Shown piece after piece: positions 51,296 to 60,741 of a stretch of DNA of 64,000 bases. The notes below the pieces were generated by a model. It was not told the origin of the DNA and ran no database searches. It worked only from the letters and a program-made list of their open reading frames with translations. How positions within the stretch are numbered: the first letter of the stretch is position 1; each line of letters begins with the position of its first letter. The position numbers were made by a program, and so were the translations under genes. Source of the DNA: Paractinoplanes rishiriensis (GTDB taxonomy: Bacteria > Actinomycetota > Actinomycetes > Mycobacteriales > Micromonosporaceae); contig NZ_BOMV01000034.1 of the NCBI RefSeq assembly GCF_016862375.1, positions 62,001 to 126,000 of the forward strand, read 5' to 3'.

Positions 51296-53110
51296 ATGCG
51301 AAGCGTAGGCCTGTTGGCCGCCACCCTCAGTGCCCTCACCGTCGCGACCCTGTTGGGACCAGCACCCGCAGCGGCGGCGGCGCCGGAAAATACTCAACCT
51401 GTGCACGATTACACAACGGCCATCCGCGAGCGGGTCTGGGTGCAGACCGCGGTGGACAGTGATGCCGACGGGCAGCCCGACCGGGTGGCCGTGCGGATCA
51501 TCAGGCCGGCCGCGACCGCGGACGGGTTGAAGGTGCCGGTGATCTTTCAGGCCAGTCCCTACTACGGCGGTATCCGGGGCGTCGCCGGCCACGACGACGT
51601 GGACCGGAGCGGCGTGGACTACCTGCTCGGCGAGCCGGCACCGGCCAAGGCCGAGCCACCGCCACCACCGACGTTCGGCGGGTACCTCGACAACTACTTC
51701 GTGCCGCGCGGCTACGCGGTGGTCTTCGCCGACAGCCTGGGCACCGGGCGGTCCGACGGGTGTCCGACCGCGGGTGGCAGCAACGAGGCGCTGGGCATGA
51801 AAGCCGTCATCGACTGGTTCAACGGGCGCGCGACGGCCGTCGACGCGGACGGGGCGCCGGTCGCCGCCGACTGGTCGACCGGGCGTACCGGAATGATCGG
51901 GGTTTCCTACAACGGCACCCTGCCCAACGCGGTGGCCGCCACCGGGGTCGAGGGGCTCGAGACGATCGTGCCGATCGCGGCGGTGTCCAACTGGTACGAC
52001 TATTACCGTGCCAACGGTGGCGTCGTGGCGCCGGGCGGCTACCAGGGCGAGGACACCGACGTGATGGCGCGGGCCGTGCTGACCCGGGCGACGCCTGAGA
52101 TCTGCGCCGAGGTGATGGCCGGGCTGACGCGCAGCCAGGACCGGGCGACCGGTGACTACAACGACTACTGGGCCGAGCGGAACTACCTGAACGGCGCCGG
52201 CTCGGTTCGGGCCAGCGTGTTCCTGGTGCACGGGCTGCACGACGACAACGTGCGCACCCAGCAGACCGGGCAGTGGTGGGAGGCGCTGGCGGCGCACAAC
52301 GTACCGCGCAAGATCTGGCTGCACCAGGCCGGGCACACCGATCCGTTCGCGGTGCGGCGGGACGCCTGGCTCGACGCCCTGCACCGGTGGTTCGACCAAT
52401 GGCTGTACGGGATCGACACCGGGATCATGAACGAGCCGATGGCCGACGTGGAGACCGCCCCGAACCAGTGGCGGACCGCGGACACCTGGCCGGTGCCGGG
52501 GACGCGGCGGGTCGTGCAGCCGCTCGGGTGGGGGCGCACGCGGCAGACCTTCGTCGACAATCCGTCGCGTACGGCCGCGCAGTTGGTGGCGAACGGCACC
52601 CAGGCCGACCCGAACCGGCTGGCCTATCTCTCGCCGCCGCTGGCCAAGGAGACCCGGCTGTCCGGCACCGCCGAGGTGACCATCCGCGCCGACATCCGCG
52701 GTGAGTCGCCCTACCTGACCGCGTTGCTCGTCGACTACGGCACCGGCGTGCGCTACGCCGGGACCCGGGCGCTGGCCGAGCAGGACTGCGTCGGTCCGAG
52801 CGTCTCCGGCGATTCGGGCTGTTTCAGCAAGCAGGAGTACGCGACCACGACCACACCGTACGAAATAGTCACCCGCGGCTGGCTGGACGTGCGCAACCGG
52901 CTCTCGCTCTCGCGCTCGTCGCAGGTGGTGCCCGGCCGCGCGTACACGTTCCGCTGGAAGCTGCAGCCCACCGACTACGTTTTCGCGCCGGGGCACCGGA
53001 TCGGGCTGGTGCTGCTGTCCACCGAGCGCGACCACACGCTGCGCTACCCGGGCGGCACGGTGATCGGGGTGCGGCCCGGCGGCTCGTCGCTCACGCTGCC
53101 GCTGTCCTGA
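51296..53110 (+). CDS. Secreted S15-family (X-Pro dipeptidyl-peptidase/CocE) hydrolase
   Basis: A 604-aa secreted hydrolase. A signal peptide (MRSVGLLAATLSALTVATLLGPAPA) is followed by an alpha/beta domain with ADSLGTGRSDG, nucleophile GVSYNGTLPN (Ser about 207), Asp in LVHGLHDDNV and His in LHQAGHTDPF. The last ~200 residues form the jelly-roll X-Pro peptidase C-terminal domain (DIRGESPYLTALLVDYG; PGHRIGLVLLSTERD). It would release Xaa-Pro dipeptides or hydrolyse esters outside the cell. The ATG at 51296 starts the signal peptide; the ribosome site is weak. Confidence 0.9.
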   Translation: MRSVGLLAATLSALTVATLLGPAPAAAAAPENTQPVHDYTTAIRERVWVQTAVDSDADGQPDRVAVRIIRPAATADGLKVPVIFQASPYYGGIRGVAGHDDVDRSGVDYLLGEPAPAKAEPPPPPTFGGYLDNYFVPRGYAVVFADSLGTGRSDGCPTAGGSNEALGMKAVIDWFNGRATAVDADGAPVAADWSTGRTGMIGVSYNGTLPNAVAATGVEGLETIVPIAAVSNWYDYYRANGGVVAPGGYQGEDTDVMARAVLTRATPEICAEVMAGLTRSQDRATGDYNDYWAERNYLNGAGSVRASVFLVHGLHDDNVRTQQTGQWWEALAAHNVPRKIWLHQAGHTDPFAVRRDAWLDALHRWFDQWLYGIDTGIMNEPMADVETAPNQWRTADTWPVPGTRRVVQPLGWGRTRQTFVDNPSRTAAQLVANGTQADPNRLAYLSPPLAKETRLSGTAEVTIRADIRGESPYLTALLVDYGTGVRYAGTRALAEQDCVGPSVSGDSGCFSKQEYATTTTPYEIVTRGWLDVRNRLSLSRSSQVVPGRAYTFRWKLQPTDYVFAPGHRIGLVLLSTERDHTLRYPGGTVIGVRPGGSSLTLPLS

Positions 53111-53132
53111 CGAGGCGGGAAGTTCGTGGCCG

Positions 53133-55838
53133 CTATGACATCCGGGTCAATATCGTCTCGTCGGTATTGCCCGGATCGTCCTGCTGCGTCAGTCTCAGCG
53201 AGTCGCCCGAGCAGTGCGCGGTCTCTTTCCTGGGTACCCGCGGCGTGTGCCGTTCCGGACTCGTCTTGTCCCCGATGATGACGTCGTACCAGGCGTCGGC
53301 GTTCGGTCTCCCGTACCGGATCAAGCCGTTGTCGTGTTCGAAGCGGACGACGACCGCGCCGTGGTGCACGAGGCGGAGCTTCCCGCCGTTGATCGGGACG
53401 GCCGTCCGTTCCGGATCCGAGGCCACTACCACGGCGACCGCCGACTCGACGGTCGACTCACCGAAGTCGACGACTGCCATTCCGTCGGCGCGGAACTCGT
53501 GCACGACGCCCTCCCGGCGAAGTTCCACGACCAGACCTTCGACAGGGAGGAAGGAGCGGTGTGCGGTCTCCCGCCATTTGCCGAGGAGACAGTCGGTCCG
53601 CCGGTTGGGGCTGGCATCGCCGGCGAGCACCAGCCAGTTGGTGTGGTTGAGCGTGGCCGCGGCGCCGAGCGTGCCGATCAGTGCCACTCTGGCCACCACC
53701 TGGCGAAACTCGTGGAAGCGCATCGTGGAGGTGGCTCGTCGTTTCGTTCGACGACCGCGTACCAGGTGGCCGGCCGCGCGCCCGACGAGCATCGCAGGTA
53801 TCGCCGCGACCGTGCCGAGCACGACGCTGAAATGCCAGAAAGTCTGCGAGGCCTGCATGTCGACCGGCTGCCAGCAGCCGATCGACAGGAAGGCGGCGCA
53901 GTAACCCGGAGCCGACCCGAATGTCACGATGACCGTGCTGATTGTCGACGTGACGCAGAGCGCTGCTACCGCGTGCACCACGCGCATCCGGCCGGCGACT
54001 GCCATTGCCGTGGCGGCGGCCAGCGCCCCGACGGCCACGGTGACCGCGAGAAAGACGTCCGGGCCGCTTCGCATCCACTCGTCGATCGCGTCATTGCCGC
54101 GATCGGGCTGGTAGGCCGAGTGGATCGCGGCGAAGTGCAGGCCGAAGCAGAGAGCGAAGGCCGCCGCTCCCGCGAGGCCGAACCGGACCCCGCGGCGGCC
54201 CGGCGGCCGGGCCAGCATCAGCGGAGCCACCGCGGCGAGCAGGATGCCGAGGACAACCCAGGGATACGACCAGGTGGCGACGAAAAACAGCTGGCTGCGC
54301 GGCCACAGCGCAACCGCTTGGAGGAACTCGACCGCGTTGGCGTACCACCGGCCGGCCTCCCCCGGGAGTGGCGCAACAGTGAGCGCCGGGCGCCCGAGAA
54401 ACCCCTCCACGGACAGGGCCATGCGGCCACCGCGGAGGGTGAACCACATATTCAACCAGGGCGTCGCCGCGACGGCGGCCACGGCGGTGACCACGTACCA
54501 CGTGCTGCGGGCGTGCAACGGCACGCCGGTAGCCGCCGATCGGGCCCAGGCGGTCACCAGCAGAGCGCCGATGATCAGCGGAATAGCGGTAACGACGAGG
54601 TCTGCCACGGACGGCGAGTCCTGACGGAAACCGAGAAGTACCCAGCCGTCCCCGGACGTGTTGACGAGCGCCACCGCGTCACCCACCAGGAAGCCCGCCA
54701 TGAGCACGAGGGGATACGTCGCCGTCCGCAGCGGTGACCGGTCGCCGAGCAGCTGCGCCCGGAACACCGCGTACACCAGGGCCAGACACATGAAGCCGGC
54801 GACGAACAGCACATTCGTCAGATCCGCGAGGTGGGTGGCTCCGGGCATCGCGATGAAGAAGAAGATGGAGTTGTTCTGGAGGCAGACCGCCGCCGCGATA
54901 CCGACACCGAAAAGTTGACCGAGTCTCGGCCGGGACACCTGCGCGGGGTCGTCGAGGACGGCGATCCTGGCCTTCGGTTTCGGATGTTTCGACGTCAGCA
55001 GGTCGACCACGGCAAGCCGGCCGCGGTCACGCTTGCCGGCCTGGTCGAACAACTCGTGCAACGCAGATCGGGCCGCTGGGTCGAGCGTGCCCTGCCTCGA
55101 CTCCCATTCGGCCGAGAGGATGTCGGCGTGGTGTTCCCGGAGCCTCAGGATCGCGTTGCGGGTCAGAAACACGAGCAGCGTCAGAACGACGAATGAGACG
55201 GTGTTAGGGACGGCCTCGGCCAGCTCTGCCGCCAGGCCATGCCGGCCGACCACGATCGACAGGGTCGTCATCGCGACCATCAGCGGCAGGGCGGTCACGG
55301 TGAAGGCACGCCAGATCGCGACGGTCCACATGGCGATGTCCACGTCCCGGTGCCGGAGGTGCGCGAGCTCGTGCAGGACGACGGCCCGGAACGTCGCCGG
55401 AGTCAGCACGCTCGCCTTGGCCAGTCCGGCGTTGACCTGCACATAGCGGCGGCCGGCGTGCCCGAACGCGACGGCCCGGGTGCTCTGCCGCCGGGCCGCG
55501 AGGAGGAACACCGGCGTGCGCACGCCGGCGACGTCGCAGAGACCCTGCAGATCCTCGATCAGCTCCGGGGCGCTGGACGCATCGATCCGGCGGAGCCTGC
55601 GGCGGCGGCGTATCCACCACGGAGCCGCCAGGTACAGCAGGCCCGCCACACCGAACACCGCGAGCAGGCCGCCCGCGACGGTCTCGGTCCTGGTCAGGTT
55701 GAGGTCGAGAAACGTCTCGCGGACAGCGAGGAACTGTATCGAAGAGGTCGCGCTGACCGCCGTGACGAGCAGGACGAACAGGGAGGTCGTCCCGGCCGGT
55801 CCGGTGTTCCGGCCGTCGGGAGGCACCGCCGTGGTCAT
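53133..55838 (-). CDS. Polytopic M48-family membrane metallopeptidase
   Basis: A 901-aa membrane protein. Two N-terminal helices are followed by a peptidase domain with zinc motif HELAH (residues 156-160), a helix pair and a third-ligand region LREHHADILS (Glu about 235), as in M48 (HtpX/Ste24) and M56-like enzymes. About ten more membrane helices fill the middle, and the last ~200 residues form an outer or cytoplasmic soluble domain with cysteines (DCLLGKW; HCSGD). It is much longer than HtpX (about 290 aa). Its ATG overlaps the stop of a 164-aa gene, so the two are coupled. Function unknown; membrane protein quality control or regulated proteolysis is possible. Confidence 0.82.
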   Translation of the reverse strand: MTTAVPPDGRNTGPAGTTSLFVLLVTAVSATSSIQFLAVRETFLDLNLTRTETVAGGLLAVFGVAGLLYLAAPWWIRRRRRLRRIDASSAPELIEDLQGLCDVAGVRTPVFLLAARRQSTRAVAFGHAGRRYVQVNAGLAKASVLTPATFRAVVLHELAHLRHRDVDIAMWTVAIWRAFTVTALPLMVAMTTLSIVVGRHGLAAELAEAVPNTVSFVVLTLLVFLTRNAILRLREHHADILSAEWESRQGTLDPAARSALHELFDQAGKRDRGRLAVVDLLTSKHPKPKARIAVLDDPAQVSRPRLGQLFGVGIAAAVCLQNNSIFFFIAMPGATHLADLTNVLFVAGFMCLALVYAVFRAQLLGDRSPLRTATYPLVLMAGFLVGDAVALVNTSGDGWVLLGFRQDSPSVADLVVTAIPLIIGALLVTAWARSAATGVPLHARSTWYVVTAVAAVAATPWLNMWFTLRGGRMALSVEGFLGRPALTVAPLPGEAGRWYANAVEFLQAVALWPRSQLFFVATWSYPWVVLGILLAAVAPLMLARPPGRRGVRFGLAGAAAFALCFGLHFAAIHSAYQPDRGNDAIDEWMRSGPDVFLAVTVAVGALAAATAMAVAGRMRVVHAVAALCVTSTISTVIVTFGSAPGYCAAFLSIGCWQPVDMQASQTFWHFSVVLGTVAAIPAMLVGRAAGHLVRGRRTKRRATSTMRFHEFRQVVARVALIGTLGAAATLNHTNWLVLAGDASPNRRTDCLLGKWRETAHRSFLPVEGLVVELRREGVVHEFRADGMAVVDFGESTVESAVAVVVASDPERTAVPINGGKLRLVHHGAVVVRFEHDNGLIRYGRPNADAWYDVIIGDKTSPERHTPRVPRKETAHCSGDSLRLTQQDDPGNTDETILTRMS

Positions 55839-56329
55839 GCTTTCGGCGCGTCCTCGTTCGCCCCGGCCCCGATCGTGAGGTCCGTGATCATGCGGATCAT
55901 GTCCTCCGACACCTGCCCTTTCACCGAGATCTCGGTGACGATCCGGCGGACGGTGACCTCGGTGCCGGGCGGGAGGTCCAGAACGGGTGTCTGGTCCGCG
56001 GCAGTCTTGCGAGGTCTGATCATACGCTGGACGGCGGCCCGGGCGGCGTCGAGCGAACGGTTCGCCGCCGCCTGGACGACGCTGTCGCTGAGGTATCTGA
56101 CGACCTCGGCAGAGATGGCCAGCACGATCGGGGTCACCACCGGCAGCACATCCCCGACCCCGATGCCGAGCATGTCGTCGCTGTCACCGTCGAGCCGGAA
56201 GGCGTTCCTCGGATCCTCGAAATACTCGTCCGCCTGGAGCGAGAACATCCGCAGCTCCTCGGGCGCCACCGCGGCTACGATCTCCTTCGCGAGGGTGCGG
56301 ACGGCCGTCTCGTCGATGTCTCCACGCAT
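55835..56329 (-). CDS. Small partner protein coupled to the M48 peptidase gene
   Basis: A 164-aa protein I do not recognise. It begins MRGDIDETAVRTLAKEIVAAVAPEELRMF, has a central hydrophobic helix (GDVLPVVTPIVLAISAEVVRYL), a basic stretch (AAVQRMIRPRK), and ends in a beta-rich segment (TEVTVRRIVTEISVKGQVSEDMI). The layout recalls small soluble or membrane-peripheral partners. It overlaps the M48 gene by 4 nt (ATGA). I chose the ATG at 56329; the open frame upstream to 56491 runs into the cellulase terminator. Confidence 0.75.
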   Translation of the reverse strand: MRGDIDETAVRTLAKEIVAAVAPEELRMFSLQADEYFEDPRNAFRLDGDSDDMLGIGVGDVLPVVTPIVLAISAEVVRYLSDSVVQAAANRSLDAARAAVQRMIRPRKTAADQTPVLDLPPGTEVTVRRIVTEISVKGQVSEDMIRMITDLTIGAGANEDAPKA

Positions 56330-56449
56330 GGCACGGAACTTAAACACATGGGGGGTACGCGCTGACGTCGCTCGCGGTGTCTGGTTTCGGTCAGGCCGGC
56401 GGTCGAACCCGGACAGTGGCCCGTTCGTCGGATGCGTGACCGGGCAGAC

Positions 56450-56485
56450 GACGCGCCGCCCGGCCGGCGAGCCGGACGGCGCGTC
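56450..56485 (-). terminator. Terminator hairpin downstream of the cellulase gene
   Basis: GACGCGCCG and CGGCGCGTC form a 9-bp stem with a second inner stem CCGGC/GCCGG. It lies 26 bp past the cellulase stop and 121 bp before the M48-partner start. Confidence 0.72.
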
Positions 56486-56510
56486 ATTCACACCGTTTCT
56501 CGGGAGAGCC

Positions 56511-57674
56511 CTAGCTGACGTTCAGCGTGTAGTTGTTGACGGTGAAGTTGGACTGACCGGCGGTGCCGGAGATCTCGAAGCCGTACTGCAGCTCACCGAC
56601 CGTCACGTCGCCCCACCAACCGGCGGTGTTCCGCAGCCAGTTCATGAGCGCCAGCAGGTCGATGTTGCCGGAGTTGGTGTCGCTGGTGCGCAGGAACGAG
56701 AACACCGCGTTGGCGCCGTTGGAGCCGCGGTAGACGTTCCAGGTGTGCCCGCCCAGGTTGACGTTGCGGTAGTTGGGCACGGCGCCGTTGGCGTCGTAGG
56801 ACTCGGCGATCGGGCCGACGTTGCCCTGGTAGTTGGTCCAGATCATGACCTCGTACGCGTGGTTGTTGGCCCAGATGTCGTAGGTGGCGGAGAAGTCGCC
56901 GTCGCCGGGGACGGTGGTGTTGAACGAGCCGGTGACCGAGCCGAGGGAGCTGAGGGTGCGGTTGAGCGTACGGCTGACGTTGGGGTAGGTCTTGACTCCG
57001 CTGGTGCGCGGGTGGTTCGCCTCGACGCCCCAGTTCTGCCAGCTGCGGGCCCAGATGGTCTGGGATCCGGCGCCGCCGCCCCACAGGTTGTTGTAGAGCG
57101 TGTAGTTGCCGCTGGTCCAGTTGTCCCACTGGCCGGAGGCGACCCAGACCGCATCCGACGGCACGCCGTTGGTGGGCGGCGGGGTGGTCGGGTTGCCGGT
57201 CGGCGGCGGGCTGGTGGTGGGCCGGGTGGTCGGCGGCGTGGTGGTCGGGCCGGTGGTCGGCGAGACGCCGCCGGTGCAGGTGGTGCCGTTGACCGCGAAG
57301 CTGGACGGCACCGGGTTGCTGCCGGTCCACGAGCCGTTGAAGCCGAACGACGCGGTGCCGTTGGTGGCGATCGAGCCGTTGTAGCCGGCGTTGCGGGCGG
57401 TGACGGCCGAGCCGCTCTGGGTCACGGTGGCGTTCCAGGCCTGGGTCACCGTCTGGCCGGCCGAGTAGGACCAGGTCAGCGTCCATGAGCTGAGCGGGTC
57501 GCCGACGTTGGTGATGGTGACGTTGGCGCCGAAGCCGCCCGGCCAGGTGCTGCTGATGGTGTAGGCGACCCGGCAACCGGCAGCGGCGGACGCCGGGAGG
57601 GCGGTGAGGACGCCGGCCGCGGCTGTGATGGCCGTCGTAGTCACCAGGGCGAGCGCGAGATTACGTCTGCGCAT
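56511..57674 (-). CDS. Secreted GH12 endoglucanase with N-terminal CBM2
   Basis: A 387-aa secreted cellulase. A signal peptide (MRRRNLALALVTTTAITAAAG) leads to a CBM2 domain (GCRVAYTISSTWPGGFGANVTI; NAGYNGS; CTGG closes the disulfide), a Thr/Pro linker, and a GH12 domain with nucleophile Glu in YEVMIWTNYQG and acid/base Glu in GELQYGFEISG. It cleaves beta-1,4-glucan with retention. A perfect 14-bp palindrome lies 37 bp upstream and may be an operator. The ribosome site is weak. Followed by a hairpin terminator. Confidence 0.95.
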   Translation of the reverse strand: MRRRNLALALVTTTAITAAAGVLTALPASAAAGCRVAYTISSTWPGGFGANVTITNVGDPLSSWTLTWSYSAGQTVTQAWNATVTQSGSAVTARNAGYNGSIATNGTASFGFNGSWTGSNPVPSSFAVNGTTCTGGVSPTTGPTTTPPTTRPTTSPPPTGNPTTPPPTNGVPSDAVWVASGQWDNWTSGNYTLYNNLWGGGAGSQTIWARSWQNWGVEANHPRTSGVKTYPNVSRTLNRTLSSLGSVTGSFNTTVPGDGDFSATYDIWANNHAYEVMIWTNYQGNVGPIAESYDANGAVPNYRNVNLGGHTWNVYRGSNGANAVFSFLRTSDTNSGNIDLLALMNWLRNTAGWWGDVTVGELQYGFEISGTAGQSNFTVNNYTLNVS

Positions 57675-57711
57675 GTCGGTCCAATCTGGAGGGCTGTCCA
57701 CATCGCGGTCA

Positions 57712-57725
57712 TCGAAGCGCTTCGA
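57712..57725 (-). promoter_or_regulatory. Perfect 14-bp palindrome upstream of the cellulase gene
   Basis: TCGAAGCGCTTCGA is a perfect dyad with a central GCGC, like the sites of LacI/CebR-type repressors of actinobacterial glycosidases. It ends 37 nt before the GH12 ATG. Confidence 0.6.
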
Positions 57726-58107
57726 CGGTGGCATCGCGGAGTTCATGAACGTCAATGTGGTATTGCGCAGATGTTAAGAGCCGCCGCTGCGAAATCGCAA
57801 CATCCCGATTAACTCGACTTCGGCCATCTTCCGAGTTGTGCCATTCCCGGGTGCCGCTCTCCCGGGACACTGGTTTCCGCCGATCAGCCACCATTGCCGG
57901 CGGCCGGTCCCCCCGCACCTCCCACCCTGCTAAACGCCGTCGAACGCTCATTACGAGTGCCTGGTTAGAGGTACTTTTCGGATATGTTCCGGGTGGGTTG
58001 CCGCATCGCGGGACAGTGGGGTCAAGGGCTGAGATGGTGAGCCGCCATCGGGTCGCGGCGATGCCAGGAGTCTGACAAATCGCCCACCGCGACGGCTGGG
58101 TGCTCCA
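57726..58107. other. Intergenic region between cellulase and winged-helix genes
   Basis: About 380 bp with no gene I can support. It should carry the cellulase promoter. A CCCGGG-n9-CCCGGG pair lies near 57848-57868, and the rest is unremarkable. Confidence 0.45.
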
Positions 58108-59262
58108 CTATTGCGGATGGCTCACGACCACCTTGCCGGGTCCGGTGTGCCAGGCCAGGAGGCACTCGCCCTCGGCCACCGCGGCGTCGACCTGCTCCGG
58201 CGCCGGCCGGGTGAGCAGATCGATCCGAAGTTCCGGCGAGGCCGCGTCGATGGTCCAGGTGCCCGCCACCCGGCCGTCGATCAGCAGGAACCGGGCGCCC
58301 GCCACGCTGAGCGAGCGGTGTGCGTCGCCGATGATCCGGCTGCGGTCGTCAAAACCCAGGACCGCATTGTCGAACGCCGGCAGGAAGCGCGGCGGTACCG
58401 CGATGTCCGGATCGGGCAGCACCCCGTCCGGAATGTCGAACAATTCCCGGCCGCGCAAATCCCGGAATGTCCGCAATTGAGGCCGCAGCCGGTTAAAGGA
58501 TTCGCGCAGTCCGGACAACCCCGACCACGCGCGCATATCGGAGCTGGTAGCCGGCCCAAATGCCGCTAAATAGCGCAATAAAAGCTCGTCCATTACGGCC
58601 GAAAGGGATGGGCTCAGGGCGGCGGAGGGCGCGGCGGTGTCGGAAGGCGCGGTGTCGGCTGCCGGCGGCGGCGTTGTGGGGGCGAGGGCCGGGGCGGTGC
58701 CGAGCCAGGCTTCGATGGTGGTGTTGCGGGCCGGGGCCTTCTGACCCCAGACCCCGCGCGGGGGCACCTGCACCAGCGGCACCAGGGAGCTCAGCGCGTC
58801 GCCGAGCACCCGGGCCGGCACGTCCGGCCAGCGGTCGCCGACCGCGCGGCCCACCTCGGACAACGTGCTCGGCGTGCGCGCGAAATGCGGACGCCCGGCG
58901 GCGGTCAGCTCGGCCGGGTCGACGCCGGTCAGGTCGCGCTTCAGCACCGCGAGCATCCGGGCGGCCAGCATCGGCTGGTGCAGTTCGCGCAGTGCCAGGC
59001 AGTCGGCCGCGGTGACCAGGTGCAGCGTGCGCCGCATCAGCAGGGTCCGCACCGCCCGCCGTCCTTCGAGTTCCGCGACCAGGTCGTCCGGGCGGAATCC
59101 GGTCAACCGGCTCCAGAGACCCACGTACGGCTCCATCGGCTCTTGGGCTTGCAGGCCGACCAGGTGGGTGAGCGCGCCGGCCACCGGCAACTCGCGGCGT
59201 GAGAGGAGCAGCTGGCGGTGCATCAGTGCCCGGTTCAGGGTGCGGTTGTCCAGGACGGTCAT
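58108..59262 (-). CDS. Winged-helix DNA-binding domain protein (HTH_42/AlkX-like)
   Basis: A 384-aa protein of the winged-helix HTH_42 family, related to AlkZ/YcaQ DNA glycosylases. The start [17 protein letters not shown] and [21 protein letters not shown] are typical, as is [21 protein letters not shown] low-complexity Pro/Ala/Ser linker (about 190-215) divides the halves. The catalytic Gln pair of AlkZ (QxQ) is partly kept as GLQAQEP. It is probably a DNA-repair or DNA-binding protein; the exact role is not known. Confidence 0.85.
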   Translation of the reverse strand: MTVLDNRTLNRALMHRQLLLSRRELPVAGALTHLVGLQAQEPMEPYVGLWSRLTGFRPDDLVAELEGRRAVRTLLMRRTLHLVTAADCLALRELHQPMLAARMLAVLKRDLTGVDPAELTAAGRPHFARTPSTLSEVGRAVGDRWPDVPARVLGDALSSLVPLVQVPPRGVWGQKAPARNTTIEAWLGTAPALAPTTPPPAADTAPSDTAAPSAALSPSLSAVMDELLLRYLAAFGPATSSDMRAWSGLSGLRESFNRLRPQLRTFRDLRGRELFDIPDGVLPDPDIAVPPRFLPAFDNAVLGFDDRSRIIGDAHRSLSVAGARFLLIDGRVAGTWTIDAASPELRIDLLTRPAPEQVDAAVAEGECLLAWHTGPGKVVVSHPQ

Positions 59263-59353
59263 CCGGTCAAGTTATCCGCCATTGCGGTCAAGAACCGACC
59301 GCTATCGGCGGAATATGTGGAGCGGGACGGCCCGTGTGCTCCATGATCGGGCC

Positions 59354-60721
59354 ATGACCGCCGACGCGACCAAGATCCTGTTGTCCGAATCGGAGATGCC
59401 CCGGCGCTGGTACAACATCGTGCCGGACCTGCCGAGCCCGCCACCGCCGCCGCTGCACCCGGGCACGCTCCAGCCGGTGGGCCCGGACGACCTGGCCCCG
59501 CTGTTTCCGATGGCCCTCATCGAGCAGGAGGTGACCGCCGAGCGGTACGTCGACATCCCGGACGAGGTGCAGGAGGTCTACCGCCTGTGGCGCCCGTCGC
59601 CGCTGTACCGGGCGCACCGCCTGGAAAAGGCGCTCGGCACCCCCGCAAAGATCTTTTACAAGTACGAGGGGGTGTCGCCGGCGGGTTCGCACAAGCCGAA
59701 CACCGCGGTGCCGCAGGCGTACTACAACGCGGCCGCCGGTGTCCGCCGGCTCACCACCGAGACCGGCGCCGGGCAGTGGGGCACCGCGTTGGCGTTCGCG
59801 TCCGCGCAGTTCGGCCTCGAGTGCGAGATCTGGCAGGTGCGGGCGTCGTACGACCAGAAGCCGTACCGCAAAATCATGATCGAGACCTTCGGCGGCACCA
59901 TCCACCCGTCGCCGTCCGAGCTCACCGAGGCCGGCCGCCGGGTGCTGGCCGCCGACCCGGACTCGCCGGGCTCCCTGGGCATCGCGATCAGCGAGGCGGT
60001 CGAGGTGGCCGCCCAGCACGCCGACACCAACTACGCGCTCGGCAGCGTGCTCAACCACGTGCTGCTGCACCAGACCGTGATCGGCGAGGAGGCGATCGCC
60101 CAGCTGGCCAAGGTGGGCGCGACCCCGGACGTGATCGTGGGCTGCACCGGCGGCGGCTCCAACTTCGCGGGGCTGGCCTTCCCGTTCCTGCGCGAGAAGC
60201 TGGCCGGCACCATGAACCCGGTGATCCGCGCGGTCGAGCCGGCCTCCTGCCCGTCGCTCACCCAGGGGAAATACGCGTACGACTTCGGCGACACCGCCGG
60301 GATGACCCCGCTGATGAAGATGCACACCCTCGGCCACGACTTCATCCCGGACCCGATCCACGCCGGTGGCCTGCGCTACCACGGCATGTCCCCGCTCATC
60401 TCACACGTCTACGAGCTGGGTCTGATCGAGGCGGTGGCCAAGAACCAGAAGGAGTGCTTCGAGGCCGGCGTCACTTTCGCCCGCAGCGAGGGCATCATCC
60501 CGGCGCCGGAGCCGACGCACGCGCTGGCCGCCTGCATCGAGGAGGCGTTGCGCTGCAAGGAATCCGGCGAGGAGAAGGTCATCCTCACCGCGCTGTGCGG
60601 GCACGGCCACCTCGACCTGGCCGCGTACGGGCGCTACCTGGCCGGCGACATGGTCGACCACGAGTTGTCGGCGGACGCGGTCGCGGCCGCCATGGCCGGG
60701 CTGCCGAAGGTGCCCGCGTGA
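59354..60721 (+). CDS. trpB: Tryptophan synthase beta-like protein (TrpB2)
   Basis: A 455-aa PLP enzyme of the TrpB2 subgroup, longer than TrpB1 by an N-terminal extension that ends [16 protein letters not shown]. The PLP lysine is in [14 protein letters not shown]; phosphate binding [22 protein letters not shown] and the C-terminal CGHGHLDL are also clear. It joins indole and serine to tryptophan. No trpA or other trp gene lies near, which is common for TrpB2. The gene begins 91 bp from the divergent winged-helix gene and ends 20 bp before the alpha-glucuronidase start. Confidence 0.93.
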   Translation: MTADATKILLSESEMPRRWYNIVPDLPSPPPPPLHPGTLQPVGPDDLAPLFPMALIEQEVTAERYVDIPDEVQEVYRLWRPSPLYRAHRLEKALGTPAKIFYKYEGVSPAGSHKPNTAVPQAYYNAAAGVRRLTTETGAGQWGTALAFASAQFGLECEIWQVRASYDQKPYRKIMIETFGGTIHPSPSELTEAGRRVLAADPDSPGSLGIAISEAVEVAAQHADTNYALGSVLNHVLLHQTVIGEEAIAQLAKVGATPDVIVGCTGGGSNFAGLAFPFLREKLAGTMNPVIRAVEPASCPSLTQGKYAYDFGDTAGMTPLMKMHTLGHDFIPDPIHAGGLRYHGMSPLISHVYELGLIEAVAKNQKECFEAGVTFARSEGIIPAPEPTHALAACIEEALRCKESGEEKVILTALCGHGHLDLAAYGRYLAGDMVDHELSADAVAAAMAGLPKVPA

Positions 60722-60741
60722 CGGGCTGACAGACTGGACAA

